Under the pieces are notes generated by a model. The model searched no databases, had not been told where the DNA came from, and worked only from the letters and a program-made list of their open reading frames with translations. Shown piece by piece: positions 63,401 through 64,000 of a stretch of DNA of 64,000 nt. Position 1 is the first letter of the stretch. The number at the start of each line of letters is the position of its first letter. The translations under genes were made by a program, and so were the position numbers. Location: assembly GCA_964057225.1 (NCBI GenBank), contig OZ059899.1, forward strand, positions 3,658,001 through 3,722,000, written 5' to 3'. This DNA is from Auanema rhodensis. Lineage: Eukaryota > Nematoda > Chromadorea > Rhabditida > Rhabditidae.

Positions 63401-64000
63401 AAATGCACCGAGATATCAACTGATATAAGTTCACACTTATATCCTCGATTTTCACCCTGAAGAAATAATTTTTTCGTTGAATAACATTGTCCATCGTCTT
63501 TGCCTTGAAAAAAGGAATCTAAAAACATCTACGTTTTGCTAAATTATTTTGAAATTTTTCGAAAAAATTTTTGTCAAAATGTTTTTGGAAGCAATGTTGA
63601 GTGTACATGGAAACTCAACATACACTAATGCATCATTTTTCAAACGATCATAACTAATTTTTGTATTAAGCGTTTCTCAATGTAGTATAGTGCATTCGAT
63701 GCGGATTTTTAAGCTGCGTCGATCTGTGTTATCAGATTTGCGCTAGCTTAAAAATGCACCGAGATATCAACTGATATAAGTTCACACTTATATCCTCGAT
63801 TTTCACCCTGAAGAAATAATTTTTTCGTTGAATAACATTGTCCATCGTCTTTGCCTTGAAAAATGGAATCTTAAAACATCTACTTTTTGCTAAATTATTT
63901 TGAAATTTTTCGAAAAAATTTTTGTCAAAATGTTTTTGGAAGCAATGTTGAGTGTACATGGAAACTCAACATACACTAATGCATCATTTTTCAAACGATC
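60481..64000 (+). repeat. Right-hand units to window edge
   Basis: Ten units and 9 bp, all form A. The GATCCGG mark occurs in units at 60833, 61184, 61886 and 62939. The unit at 61535 has GCTTGAAAATG and GAATGACATTG. The unit at 62939 has a private TTTAATCTGCG and the unit at 63290 has CTACGTTTTGC, a mark otherwise seen in the left block and the inverted block. Order is weak and the array runs past the window end. Confidence 0.8.

Larger units (their letters stand above)
1..64000. repeat. 351-bp satellite DNA array filling the window
   Basis: The motif CAAACGATCAT recurs every 351 bases: it starts at 1, 352, 703 and so on to 7372; on the opposite strand its copies end at 7660, 8011 and so on to 15382; it resumes at 15556 and continues to 63992. 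That gives 21, 22 and 138 complete units. Units are head to tail within each block and change orientation at two points. The reference unit at 703-1053 has 108 G+C (31%) and about 11 CpG. Variation is almost all substitution at a limited set of positions shared among many copies, the pattern expected of satellite DNA homogenised by unequal exchange or gene conversion. No unrelated insertion, transposon or gene interrupts it. The unit is close to twice a typical nucleosome repeat, as in many animal and plant satellites; that functional reading is inference. Species and family name are not recognised. Confidence 0.97.
15389..64000 (+). repeat. Right satellite block, reference orientation
   Basis: A 167-bp partial unit (15389-15555), 138 complete units and 9 bp of the next. 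Net length change over the 138 units is -2 bases, fully explained by eight one-base deletions in the A run after GCTAGCTT, one 4-bp gain near 49744, a compensating -1/+1 in one unit (about 40044 and 40113) and two one-base gains near 55485 and 60751. All three inverted-repeat forms occur, with form C dominant from 16 to about 51 kb and form A dominant from about 51 kb to the end. Confidence 0.95.

Noticed and set aside
1-64000. CRISPR array, because of very regular direct repeats
   Set aside because: The repeated unit is 351 bp with no unique spacers between repeats; everything in the unit repeats, and no cas genes are present.
1-64000. Tandem gene family, rDNA or tRNA cluster
   Set aside because: No rRNA core motifs, no tRNA-like folds with A and B boxes, and no long frames. 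A period that is a multiple of three is not enough to suggest coding.
1-64000. Naming the host species or a known satellite family
   Set aside because: I do not recognise the unit. A nucleotide search of one unit against assembled genomes and satellite collections would decide it.

Overview
The whole 64 kb window is one satellite DNA array. I find no unique sequence, no credible protein-coding gene and no RNA gene. The repeat unit is 351 bp. It is AT-rich: a hand count of the unit at 703-1053 gives 108 G+C of 351, about 31%. Individual copies differ by a few substitutions and rare 1-4 bp indels. Taking CAAACGATCAT as the arbitrary start, I count 181 complete units plus partial ones at the two orientation junctions and at the right window edge. 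This is eukaryotic heterochromatin, of pericentromeric or centromeric style. CpG is not depleted (about 11 in the counted unit, against roughly 8 expected from its base content), which fits a lightly methylated invertebrate genome. I cannot name the species.

Layout. (1) 1-7585: 21 full units plus 214 bp in the reference orientation, organised as an 8-unit higher-order repeat (HOR, 2808 bp) and then by two-unit alternation. (2) 7586-15388: about 22 units in the opposite orientation. This block carries the same HOR haplotype as the left block in reverse, plus a 7-unit (2457 bp) duplication and 3-unit sub-repeats. (3) 15389-64000: 138 full units back in the reference orientation. They contain successive HOR territories: a 6-unit repeat near 20.8-25.0 kb, a 10-unit repeat near 28.5-51 kb (interrupted by a second 6-unit event at 38-41 kb), and a 3/4-unit repeat nested in a 14-unit duplication at 51.4-60.5 kb. 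The last 3.5 kb has weaker order.

Each unit carries the same sub-structure: two short perfect or near-perfect inverted repeats, an A/T-tract cluster, and a sequence resembling the 5' half of a CENP-B box. One inverted repeat occurs in three allelic forms, and two of them differ by paired A:T to T:A changes that keep the stem intact. The third form has a single mismatch. One paired form is absent from everything left of 15389 and common to the right, so the junction at 15388/15389 also separates two satellite lineages.

The repeated 63-75 residue open frames are by-products of the satellite, not genes. I found no new gene system. The items that merit checking are the inverted block with phase-jumping junctions, the covarying inverted repeat, unit-switch points beside that repeat, and the HOR mosaic. 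Collapse or misjoining of repeats during assembly is a real alternative for the large-scale structure.
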